21,985 nt of DNA from contig CANOBT010000095.1 in the NCBI GenBank assembly GCA_947564305.1, forward strand, positions 1 to 21,985. Reading direction: 5' to 3'. Source of the DNA: an uncultured Lachnospiraceae bacterium (GTDB lineage Bacteria; Bacillota_A; Clostridia; Lachnospirales; Lachnospiraceae). The notes under the pieces were generated by a model. The model was given only the letters and a program-made list of their open reading frames with translations. It was not told where the DNA came from and did no database searches. Numbering within the stretch: the first letter of the stretch is position 1; every line of letters begins with the position of its first letter. The translations under genes and the position numbers were made by a program. Shown here in pieces: positions 1 to 6,875 of this stretch.

Positions 1-73
1 GATAATAGTTTTCCAACCCGGTTTCAATGGCACTATATTGTTCCAGCCAGTTTACGATGTTAGCACGATTCAT
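1..73 (-). CDS. 5' end of an unidentified divergent gene (partial)
   Basis: Only the first 24 codons lie in the window; the rest runs off the left edge. An ATG (complement of 71-73) is preceded by a consensus GGAGG (complement of 80-84) with a 6-nt gap, and the frame stays open to the edge. The peptide begins MNRANIVNWLEQYSAIETGL. It shows no signal peptide or transmembrane segment and reads like the start of a soluble protein. I do not recognise the family. It is transcribed away from the rhamnosidase gene, and the two share the 68-bp gap at 74-141. The start is well supported; the function is unknown. Confidence 0.7.
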   Translation of the reverse strand, partial: MNRANIVNWLEQYSAIETGLENYY

Positions 74-141
74 AATAAACCTCCGTATTCATATGATGTG
101 AGTTTTATTATATTATAGCAGAAAAAGAAGGGGAAACAAAC
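74..141. promoter_or_regulatory. Divergent promoter region between the partial gene and GH78
   Basis: This short AT-rich gap must hold promoters for both directions. On the minus strand a perfect TATAAT (complement of 112-117) lies about 39 nt before the partial gene's ATG, with only a poor -35 match upstream. On the plus strand the TATTATATTATAG stretch could supply an overlapping -10. A purine-rich AAGAAGGGG (about 125-133) serves as the ribosome binding site of the rhamnosidase gene. The minus -10 is seen directly; the rest is inferred. Confidence 0.35.
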
Positions 142-2967
142 ATGGTAATCCAAAATGTGAGAATCAATGGAATTGAGAATCCAAAGGGATTTTTTTATCA
201 GCAACTGAGCTGTTCATGGGAAGTACTGGATACAAACAGTAAAAAACAAATATCTGCTTCGATCGAAGTCAGCAGCAGTGACGCTTTTGAAGAGATTTTA
301 TATAGAAAAGAGGGTTCGGATCTAAAGCAGAGCGGGGAGCCATTGGAAATGGAACTGTCCCCGAGAGCGACCTATTATTACCGGGTAGCGGTTACCGGAG
401 ATGCCGGGGACTGTGCGGTGAGTGAAATCTATCAGTTTGAAACAGGAAAAATGAATGAGCCGTGGCAGGCAAAGTGGATCAGTCCCAAAAAAGAGGACCG
501 ATTTCATCCAATTTTATCCAGACAGTTTCTATTACATGGCGAAGTAAAGCGGGCAAGGCTTTATGTGACAGGTGTGGGGCTTTTTGAAGCAATCCTGAAT
601 GGGAAAAAATTGGGACAGGAATTTCTTGCGCCATATCTGAATAACTATGAGAAACAGATCCAGGTACTGACCCTCCCGGCTGAAAGGTATTTAGAGCAGG
701 AGAACACGTTGGAAATCCTGCTTGGTAAAGGTTGGTATATGGGCGTGTTTGGCATGGGATTGCAGGCGGAGAATTATGGAGACCGTATGGCTGCGGTCGC
801 GGAACTTCATCTGGAATATGCAGACGGCACTGAAGAAGTGATCGGGACCGATGAGAAATGGGAATACCAAGGATCCGATATTGAGGGTTCCGGAATTTAT
901 GATGGAGAGATTCTGAACCGGCTGCTCTGGAAAGAGAGAGAAAATATAAGAAAGCCTGTAGAAGTGCTGGGGAGACCGGGACAAGGATTACAGGCGGAGG
1001 AGTTGGAAGAATCAGAAAAAATCAGCCAAAGACAGAACGTCGTGGATGTTCCTTTGACGGATCGTATGAGTCTTCCGATTTTGGCCAAGGAAACAATTCC
1101 GGTCAAAGAGGTGATCCATACTCCTGCGGGAGAGCTCGTATTGGATATGGGACAGAACTTTGCCGGGTTTGTGGAGTTTACCGCTGATTTTCCGGCAGGA
1201 ATCCGAATCGAACTGGATTTTGGAGAGATTTTACAGGAAGGTAATTTCTACCGTGAAAATTACCGTTCAGCAAAGTCAAGGTTTGTTTATGTTTCCAATG
1301 GAGAAAAAGAAGTAGTCCGCCCACATTTTACCTACTTTGGTTTCCGGTATGTACGTGTCAGCGGCTGGCCGGGAGAGTGCAGGAAGGAAGATTTTGCCGG
1401 AAAGGCATTATACTCAGATATTTCAAGGACGGGATATATTACTACTTCTCATGAGAAACTCAATCAGCTCTACAACAATACACTTTGGGGATTAAAATCG
1501 AATTTTCTGGATATTCCGACAGACTGCCCGCAGAGAGACGAGCGGTTGGGTTGGACCGGGGATGCACAGGTGTTTGCGCCGACGGCATGTTATCACATGG
1601 ATACCCGGGCGTTTTATCATAAGTTTATCCAAGATCTGCGGGATGAACAACAGATTTTAGACGGCGGCGTTCCTAATTATCTGCCGAATTTCGGACACCC
1701 GGAAAGTGTTGGGAGTATCTGGGGGGATATTGCTGTATTGCTTCCACAGGCACTGTTTACCCATTATGGAAGTCTGGATGAAATGGAATATTGTTATCCT
1801 TTGATGAAGGATTGGGTAGATTATATTGACCGAAAAGACGCTGCGCGCGGACGGCAATATCTGTACAATTTTGGTTTTACATTTGGAGACTGGCTTGCGC
1901 TGGACGGAACGACAACATCCAGTTTTAAAGGAAATACGGATGATTCTTATCTGGCATCTCTGTATTACTGTCATTCCGTACAGATTGTAAAAGAGATGGC
2001 CAGACGTCTGGGAAAAAACGAAGACGCGGCACATTACGCGCAACTGGAAGAGTGTATCCGTCAGGCAGTATATGATGAATATTTCAGTAAAAACGGACGA
2101 CTTGCAATTGACACACAGGCAGCATATGTAGCAGCGTTAAAGTTCAATATCTGTCCGGACAGAGCGCGTGTGATCGAACAATTTAAGGTTCGTATGAAAA
2201 AAGATGGTTACCAGATCAAATGTGGATTTGTGGGGGCACCGCTTCTATGTATGACACTGGCGGAAGCCGGATTGTATGAAATGGCATATGATTTCCTGCT
2301 GAATGAACAGTTTCCAGGCTGGCTGTATTGCGTCAATCTGGGGGCAACAACTGTCTGGGAACGCTGGAATTCTGTCATGCCGGATGGTTCCATGAACCCA
2401 GCGGGAATGAACTCACTGAATCATTATTCATATGGTTCGGTCATGGAATTTGTCTATGCATACGTGGGCGGTATACGTCCGGCGGAACCCGGATTTGCAA
2501 AGGCAGTGATCGCGCCGTATCCAGATGTAAGAATTCCGAAAGTGGATTGTACCTATATTTCTGTAAATGGAAAATATCGTAGTGCTTATGAAATATTACC
2601 GAACGGACAGATTCATGTGCAGGTAGAGATCCCATTCAATTGTGAGGCGGAAGTAGAGCTTCCGGCATACGAGAAAGGAAAGATGATTCTGGCAGCAGGA
2701 AATTATGAATTTACCTATACACCGGTGAGGGATTTCCGCAAACCGTACCATCCGGGAACTACATTGAAACGGCTGGCACAGGATAGCCAGGCAGTCGGAA
2801 TCCTTGGAAAATACGTTCCTGCATATGCGGGGATTGCAATGTCCGGAGATTTGGAAATGGGAGCAAATACGTTGATCGAGATGTCATTTAATGATTTTAT
2901 CCCATGTGACCGGGGAAATCTGAAAATGGCAATGCAGGAAATTGAAGATATCGTTGTAGATGTGTAA
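142..2967 (+). CDS. Alpha-L-rhamnosidase, glycoside hydrolase family 78
   Basis: Predicted to hydrolyse terminal alpha-L-rhamnose from plant glycosides (for example rutinosides) or polysaccharide side chains by an inverting mechanism. The 941-residue length is normal for GH78. N-terminal beta-sandwich domains fill roughly residues 1-430 and the (alpha/alpha)6 catalytic barrel about 435-790, followed by a beta domain and a short C-terminal tail. The barrel carries the family motif DCPQRDERLGWTGD with D461, E467 and D474, matching the conserved acidic residues of GH78, and E769 in YSYGSVMEF fits the second catalytic glutamate. There is no signal peptide, so it is probably cytoplasmic and works on imported glycosides. 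The start follows a purine-rich AAGGGG. The GH43-like gene lies 26 bp downstream, so the two are probably cotranscribed. Family assignment is firm; substrate is inferred. Confidence 0.93.
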   Translation: MVIQNVRINGIENPKGFFYQQLSCSWEVLDTNSKKQISASIEVSSSDAFEEILYRKEGSDLKQSGEPLEMELSPRATYYYRVAVTGDAGDCAVSEIYQFETGKMNEPWQAKWISPKKEDRFHPILSRQFLLHGEVKRARLYVTGVGLFEAILNGKKLGQEFLAPYLNNYEKQIQVLTLPAERYLEQENTLEILLGKGWYMGVFGMGLQAENYGDRMAAVAELHLEYADGTEEVIGTDEKWEYQGSDIEGSGIYDGEILNRLLWKERENIRKPVEVLGRPGQGLQAEELEESEKISQRQNVVDVPLTDRMSLPILAKETIPVKEVIHTPAGELVLDMGQNFAGFVEFTADFPAGIRIELDFGEILQEGNFYRENYRSAKSRFVYVSNGEKEVVRPHFTYFGFRYVRVSGWPGECRKEDFAGKALYSDISRTGYITTSHEKLNQLYNNTLWGLKSNFLDIPTDCPQRDERLGWTGDAQVFAPTACYHMDTRAFYHKFIQDLRDEQQILDGGVPNYLPNFGHPESVGSIWGDIAVLLPQALFTHYGSLDEMEYCYPLMKDWVDYIDRKDAARGRQYLYNFGFTFGDWLALDGTTTSSFKGNTDDSYLASLYYCHSVQIVKEMARRLGKNEDAAHYAQLEECIRQAVYDEYFSKNGRLAIDTQAAYVAALKFNICPDRARVIEQFKVRMKKDGYQIKCGFVGAPLLCMTLAEAGLYEMAYDFLLNEQFPGWLYCVNLGATTVWERWNSVMPDGSMNPAGMNSLNHYSYGSVMEFVYAYVGGIRPAEPGFAKAVIAPYPDVRIPKVDCTYISVNGKYRSAYEILPNGQIHVQVEIPFNCEAEVELPAYEKGKMILAAGNYEFTYTPVRDFRKPYHPGTTLKRLAQDSQAVGILGKYVPAYAGIAMSGDLEMGANTLIEMSFNDFIPCDRGNLKMAMQEIEDIVVDV

Positions 2968-2993
2968 AAATTTAGTAGAAAAGAGGAAAGGTT

Positions 2994-4046
2994 ATGGGAA
3001 ATCATTATCAGGCTTTTTATCCAGGGCAGGTATGGCTTGACACAGAAGGCAAAAGAATTCAGGCACACGGAGGTTCCGTGATATATATTGATGGTATTTA
3101 CTACTGGTATGGAGAAAACAAAGAAAAAACAGATGGCAAAAACGGAATCTGGCATTGGGGTGTCCGTTGTTATGCGTCAAAGGATCTATATAACTGGGAG
3201 GACAAGGGCATTATTATTCCTCCGGAGCCGGATGACCCAAAGTCTTCACTCCATCCAGAGGCATGTATGGATCGTCCACATATCATTTACAATGAGAGAA
3301 CCAGAAAATATGTCTGCTGGCTGAAAATTATGAATAAAGATCAAAGTCAGACAGAGACCGTACTGACTGCGGATCATATTCTGGGGCCTTATACAAAAGT
3401 GAAGGAAGGACTCCGGCCGTTAGGTATGAGCGCAGGCGATTTTGATCTTGCAGTTGCGGAAGATGGAAAAGCGTACTATTATTTTGAGCGGGTACATAGT
3501 GAAACAATCTGCGCAGACCTGACAGATGATTATACAGATGTAACCGGATATTATAGTACACATTTTCCAAGGGTAGCGCCCCCATATGTAAGAGAGGCAA
3601 CTGCACATTTTATGAGAAATGGAAAGCATTATCTGCTCACATCAGGAACTACAGGATATATGCCTAATCCTTCTGAAGCGGCTGTGGCAGATACATGGCA
3701 TGGTCCATATACAGTATTGGAAAATCCACATCCGGGGGATGATACGAATACTTCTTATCACTCACAGATTTCCTCCGTTTTTAAGGTGCCGGGCAAAAAG
3801 GATCTCTATATTGCCTGTGCAGACCGCTGGCTTCCTCAGGCAATGGATAAAGAATATGATGTGTATAAAGAAATGTTCGAATCTTTATTCAGAGACGGTG
3901 GAAAGAGTTTTGATTTTTCCAGAATGGGAGAGCCAATCGTGGAAAACACTTCCATTGCGGATTATGTCTGGCTTCCGCTGCGTTTTGAAGGAGAAAATGT
4001 GGTAATTGACTGGAAAGATGAGTGGAGAATTGAAGATTATGAATAA
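2994..4046 (+). CDS. GH43-like five-bladed beta-propeller glycosidase
   Basis: A 350-residue protein resembling the GH43 branch that includes exo-beta-1,3-galactanases (subfamily 24-like). Near the N terminus are WLDTEGKRIQAHGGSV and YYWYGE, then a DLYNW blade motif, GDFDLAVAEDG and YVREATAHF, where E201 is the likely general acid. The start of the propeller reads AHGG, where many GH43 enzymes carry an Asp base; the galactanase-like subfamily is known to lack that canonical Asp. No signal peptide is visible, so it should be intracellular. The start is supported by AGAGGAAAGG just upstream. It lies 26 bp after the rhamnosidase and before a strong hairpin, making it the last gene of that unit. 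Fold assignment is good; galactosidase versus arabinosidase or xylosidase activity cannot be decided. Confidence 0.82.
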   Translation: MGNHYQAFYPGQVWLDTEGKRIQAHGGSVIYIDGIYYWYGENKEKTDGKNGIWHWGVRCYASKDLYNWEDKGIIIPPEPDDPKSSLHPEACMDRPHIIYNERTRKYVCWLKIMNKDQSQTETVLTADHILGPYTKVKEGLRPLGMSAGDFDLAVAEDGKAYYYFERVHSETICADLTDDYTDVTGYYSTHFPRVAPPYVREATAHFMRNGKHYLLTSGTTGYMPNPSEAAVADTWHGPYTVLENPHPGDDTNTSYHSQISSVFKVPGKKDLYIACADRWLPQAMDKEYDVYKEMFESLFRDGGKSFDFSRMGEPIVENTSIADYVWLPLRFEGENVVIDWKDEWRIEDYE

Positions 4047-4073
4047 TATACAAGAACCGTAGGTACAGTTCTA

Positions 4074-4104
4074 TAAGAGAGCGTGAGCGAACCACGCTCT
4101 CTTA
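4074..4104 (+). terminator. Hairpin terminator after the GH78-GH43 unit
   Basis: A perfect 12-bp stem (TAAGAGAGCGTG, 4074-4085, paired with 4093-4104) encloses a 7-nt loop, 28 nt past the GH43 stop. The downstream T tract is interrupted (TCTGATTTT). It lies between convergent genes and may also end Rrf2 transcription. Confidence 0.75.
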
Positions 4105-4145
4105 TCTGATTTTGTGGATTATAGCTAGAATCCATTTCTGCTATG

Positions 4146-4577
4146 TTATGTGGATTTGGTAATTTTATCGAGATAAGATTCTATGATGTCTTGCAAGGTG
4201 ATTTTTTGCATGGATGTTTCGACAACATTTTGGATGTGTTTATAGTAGTCAGCTAAAGCAAGCTGAATATTTACACCAACTCCGCATTTGGGATTGGTAT
4301 GAGTATCCAGATGTAATAGTGGTTTATCCTTTTCTACTGCTTTATAGACTTCCAGAAGGGTAATTTCCTGTGTTGATTTTCCAAGTTCAGGAGTGGCCTG
4401 CCCACGGGAACTGTTAAGCAGACCGGCTGCTTTTAGTTGAGCCATGATCTGACGTACATAGGATGGATTTGTCTGGATACTGGTTGCGATATCTGAGCTG
4501 GAAATAGTAGGAATTTCGCTTTGTTGTATAAATACCAGAATATGCACTGCATCACTTAATCGGGTGGAATATTTCAT
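4146..4577 (-). CDS. Rrf2-family winged-helix transcriptional regulator
   Basis: A 143-residue DNA-binding repressor of the Rrf2 family. It opens with MKYSTRLSDAVHILVFI; a helix-turn-helix follows around residues 25-50 (SSDIATSIQTNPSYVRQIM), then the wing at GLLNSSRGQ. The effector region has a single cysteine, C98 in NPKCGVG, rather than the three-cysteine Fe-S cluster set of IscR/NsrR, so it resembles the cysteine-poor YwnA-type members. The gene is divergent from the LytTR regulator. Its start codon is 24 bp from the first of two 24-bp repeats that look like its own operator (4601-4624 and 4641-4664), so autorepression, and perhaps control of the two-component genes, is likely. An AGGAGT ribosome binding site lies upstream of the ATG. 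Ligand unknown. Confidence 0.9.
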   Translation of the reverse strand: MKYSTRLSDAVHILVFIQQSEIPTISSSDIATSIQTNPSYVRQIMAQLKAAGLLNSSRGQATPELGKSTQEITLLEVYKAVEKDKPLLHLDTHTNPKCGVGVNIQLALADYYKHIQNVVETSMQKITLQDIIESYLDKITKST

Positions 4578-4600
4578 CTCTAACTCCTAAATTCAAAAAA

Positions 4601-4664
4601 ACTTGCAATTTTATAAAATACATGTTATGCTTTCTTTTGCACTTGCAATTTATAAAATAACATG
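4601..4664. promoter_or_regulatory. Tandem 24-bp operator-like repeats (Rrf2 / LytTR divergent control region)
   Basis: Two copies (4601-4624 and 4641-4664) share ACTTGCAATTT, a TATAAAATA core and a closing ACATG, differing by small T/A indels. They start exactly 40 bp apart, about four helical turns. Copy 1 contains the 12-bp palindrome ATTTTATAAAAT. On the plus strand TTGCAA (4603-4608) is 17 bp before TATGCT (4626-4631), a plausible promoter for the response regulator. On the minus strand the AT-rich cores could serve the Rrf2 gene. Assignment to Rrf2 is inferred from position. Confidence 0.6.
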
Positions 4665-4733
4665 AATTGCCAGAATTGTCAACTTTAAGAAGAAACAGCG
4701 TTCTATATACATAATAGTAGGAGGAATATCATC

Positions 4734-5438
4734 ATGATTCGCATTGCCATTGTGGAAGATGAAGAAATTTACATAAAACAGCTTCATGAACTTATTGTCC
4801 GTTACGAAAGGGAAAGCGGTAGAAAATTTAAAATAACGTTTTTTTCAGATGGAGAAGATATTACAGAGAATTATGGCGGACAGTACGATATTATCTTGAT
4901 GGATATTCAAATGAAGTTTATGGATGGAATGACAGCTGCGGAAAAGATACGCGCTTTGGATCAGGAAGTCATCATTATGTTTATTACAAATATGATTCAG
5001 TATGCGATACGCGGTTATGAAGTTGACGCTATGGATTATATCGTGAAACCTGTAGAATATTTTTCTTTTTCCCAAAAACTGGATAAAGCAATCGGGCGGA
5101 TGAAAAAACAGAAGCAGGTATATTTTACGGTGACAACAGAAAATGGACTGCAGAAGCTGGCTGTTTCGGATATCTATTACATAGAAAGTCAGGCACATAA
5201 TGCGATATACCGAACGATAAAGGGGGATTTTATATCAAGAGCCACAATGAAGGAATTGGAAAATATGATGTGCGAATATGGATTTTTTCGTTGTGGTAAG
5301 GGTTATCTAGTGAATTTGAAACATGTGGATGGAGTTTTTGGGGGCAACTGTATCATTCGGGATGAAAAAATTCCGATTAGCCGTATTAAAAAGAAGGAAT
5401 TTATGGAACAGCTGCTCAAATATATGAACGAGGAGTAG
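4734..5438 (+). CDS. LytTR-family response regulator (AgrA/VirR-like)
   Basis: A 234-residue response regulator that should activate transcription when phosphorylated by the kinase encoded next. The receiver domain covers about residues 1-120: acidic cluster VEDEE (8-12), phosphoacceptor D57 in LMDIQM and conserved K105 in VKPVEYF. The LytTR DNA-binding domain covers about 130-230, with the typical IYYIESQAHN and FFRCGKGYLVNLKHV motifs. AGGAGG lies 9 nt before the ATG. The kinase gene starts 5 bp after the stop, so the pair is one operon. LytTR proteins bind paired short direct repeats; a candidate pair lies at 6771-6800 upstream of the tethered GH3 gene. The divergent Rrf2 repressor may control this operon. 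Confidence 0.92.
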   Translation: MIRIAIVEDEEIYIKQLHELIVRYERESGRKFKITFFSDGEDITENYGGQYDIILMDIQMKFMDGMTAAEKIRALDQEVIIMFITNMIQYAIRGYEVDAMDYIVKPVEYFSFSQKLDKAIGRMKKQKQVYFTVTTENGLQKLAVSDIYYIESQAHNAIYRTIKGDFISRATMKELENMMCEYGFFRCGKGYLVNLKHVDGVFGGNCIIRDEKIPISRIKKKEFMEQLLKYMNEE

Positions 5439-5443
5439 ATAGG

Positions 5444-6751
5444 ATGCAGTTATATCAGGATATTCCCAGAATATATACCGCTATTGCAGAATGGGGAGCA
5501 TGCGTGGTATATCTGTATATAGTCAGTAAAGAAAAAATGCGGTCTTTATCATTCTGGCTTGTAAGTGTTTTCGTATTGGCTGTACAGATTGTTTTTCTTA
5601 TTTATACAGGTGATTTACCAATAGTATATTGGATTCCGTGTATGATATTTGCAGCACTTATTATGTATGGCTATCTTTTGTTATGTGGTCATCTGACAAT
5701 CTTCAGCGCAGGGTATTGTTGGGCGAGAGCGTTTCTTCTTGCTGAATTTGCTGCGTCTTTGGAATGGCAGATATTTACCTTTTTTCAGGCAGCCGGATAT
5801 GGATGTTTGTGGCTGCAGATTATTTTAACCATTATAGTGTATGGAACTTGTTTTTTGGTCATTGTGCGTCTGGAAAAATCTTCTCTGACACAAGATTATC
5901 TGAATGCAGTAACCACAAAGGAAATGTGGGCAGTAGCAAGCACTGTGACTGTATTTTTTGCGTTCAGTAATCTGAGTTTTGTTTACAGTCACCTTCCGTT
6001 TACCAGCAGCATCAGGAAAGATATTTTCTCAATCCGTACTTTGGTGGATTTTAGCGGTGTAGCAATTCTACATGCATATCAGAGTAGAGTATGCGAGTAT
6101 ATGAAAGAAAAAGAATTATCAGCTATCGACGCTGTTTTGAAAAGCCAGTATGACCAGTACCGGAATTATCAGGATAGTTTAGAACTGATTCAAATGAAGT
6201 ATCATGATCTGAAACATCAGATTGCAGGACTACGGGCCGAGACAGAGGAAGAAAAGCGTAGGGGCTGGATTGATGCTATGGAACAGGAGGTTACTGCATT
6301 TGAAACTTTAAACAGGACCGGAAATCAGGTATTGGATACCATTTTGGCAGCAAAGGTTTTTCAATGCAGAAAGAATAAAATTGAGATTACCTGTGTGGCG
6401 GATGGTGAGAAACTTGGATTTATGCATGTTACGGACATTTGTTCCATTTTTGGAAATGCTCTGGATAATGCGATTGAACATGTGATCATGATATCTGACA
6501 AAGAAAAACGCCTGATTCATATATCAGTATCGGCAAAAAAGAATTTTGTCTTTATTAAAATTGAAAACTATTGTGAAAAAGAAATTGTAAGAAACGAAAG
6601 GCGTCTGATCACAACTACAAAAGCAGATAAAGAGAACCATGGATTTGGTTTGCGGAGTATCTATACCACTGTGGAGAAATATGGGGGCAGTGTGGATTTT
6701 GGGCAGAAGGACAATTGGTTTGAACTGAAAATATTAATACCCAGAGGTTAA
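5444..6751 (+). CDS. AgrC-like GHKL sensor histidine kinase
   Basis: A 435-residue membrane kinase and the cognate partner of the upstream LytTR regulator. The N-terminal half (about 1-215) holds roughly six hydrophobic segments and no large extracellular domain. A coiled linker leads to the H-box YHDLKHQ with the probable phosphoacceptor H254, then the N-box IFGNALDNAIE (N338, N342) and the G-box HGFGLRSI of the GHKL ATPase. This is the AgrC/ComD-like architecture that often senses secreted peptides, but no agrB- or agrD-like gene is present nearby, so the stimulus is unknown. GAGGAG at the end of the preceding gene acts as ribosome binding site, implying coupled translation. The last codons form one arm of the terminator. 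Confidence 0.92.
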   Translation: MQLYQDIPRIYTAIAEWGACVVYLYIVSKEKMRSLSFWLVSVFVLAVQIVFLIYTGDLPIVYWIPCMIFAALIMYGYLLLCGHLTIFSAGYCWARAFLLAEFAASLEWQIFTFFQAAGYGCLWLQIILTIIVYGTCFLVIVRLEKSSLTQDYLNAVTTKEMWAVASTVTVFFAFSNLSFVYSHLPFTSSIRKDIFSIRTLVDFSGVAILHAYQSRVCEYMKEKELSAIDAVLKSQYDQYRNYQDSLELIQMKYHDLKHQIAGLRAETEEEKRRGWIDAMEQEVTAFETLNRTGNQVLDTILAAKVFQCRKNKIEITCVADGEKLGFMHVTDICSIFGNALDNAIEHVIMISDKEKRLIHISVSAKKNFVFIKIENYCEKEIVRNERRLITTTKADKENHGFGLRSIYTTVEKYGGSVDFGQKDNWFELKILIPRG

Positions 6752-6767
6752 AAATCCTCTGGGTATT
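6736..6767 (+). terminator. Hairpin terminator overlapping the kinase stop codon
   Basis: A perfect 12-bp stem (AATACCCAGAGG at 6736-6747 with 6756-6767) has an 8-nt loop containing the kinase stop codon, followed by GCATTTTA. It should end the two-component operon and leave the GH3 gene to its own promoter. Confidence 0.75.
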
Positions 6768-6770
6768 GCA

Positions 6771-6800
6771 TTTTATGCCAGATTTTTGTATTTTGTGCCA
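6771..6800. promoter_or_regulatory. Putative LytTR operator (direct repeat)
   Basis: TTTTATGCCA (6771-6780) and TTTTGTGCCA (6791-6800) match at 9 of 10 positions with a 20-bp period. LytTR proteins bind two roughly 9-bp direct repeats about two helical turns apart. The pair lies upstream of a -10-like TATGAT (6823-6828) that lacks a good -35, the usual layout of an activator-dependent promoter. It sits between the LytTR two-component genes and the GH3 gene. The repeat is seen; the binding is inferred. Confidence 0.5.
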
Positions 6801-6875
6801 AAACCCGCATGAATTCATTAGATATGATATATTCATTTCATCAAAAAAATACAGCAATCAAAGGAGGAAGAGAAG

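Noticed and set aside
2715..3155. Minus-strand open frame of 146 codons across the GH78-GH43 junction
   Set aside because: It overlaps two clear glycosidase genes and reads as an antisense shadow.
4053..4072. Short inverted repeat AGAACCGTA/TACAGTTCT after the GH43 gene
   Set aside because: It has one mismatch and a 2-nt centre, sits next to the stronger terminator hairpin, and shows no link to a regulator.
4601..4664. CRISPR-like array
   Set aside because: Only two repeats occur, with a 16-nt gap and no cas genes; an operator pair explains it better.
6752..6875. Possible agrD-like peptide gene between the kinase and the GH3 gene
   Set aside because: No short frame with a ribosome binding site, an amphipathic leader and a cysteine-containing tail was found; the gap is explained by a terminator, a direct repeat and a promoter.
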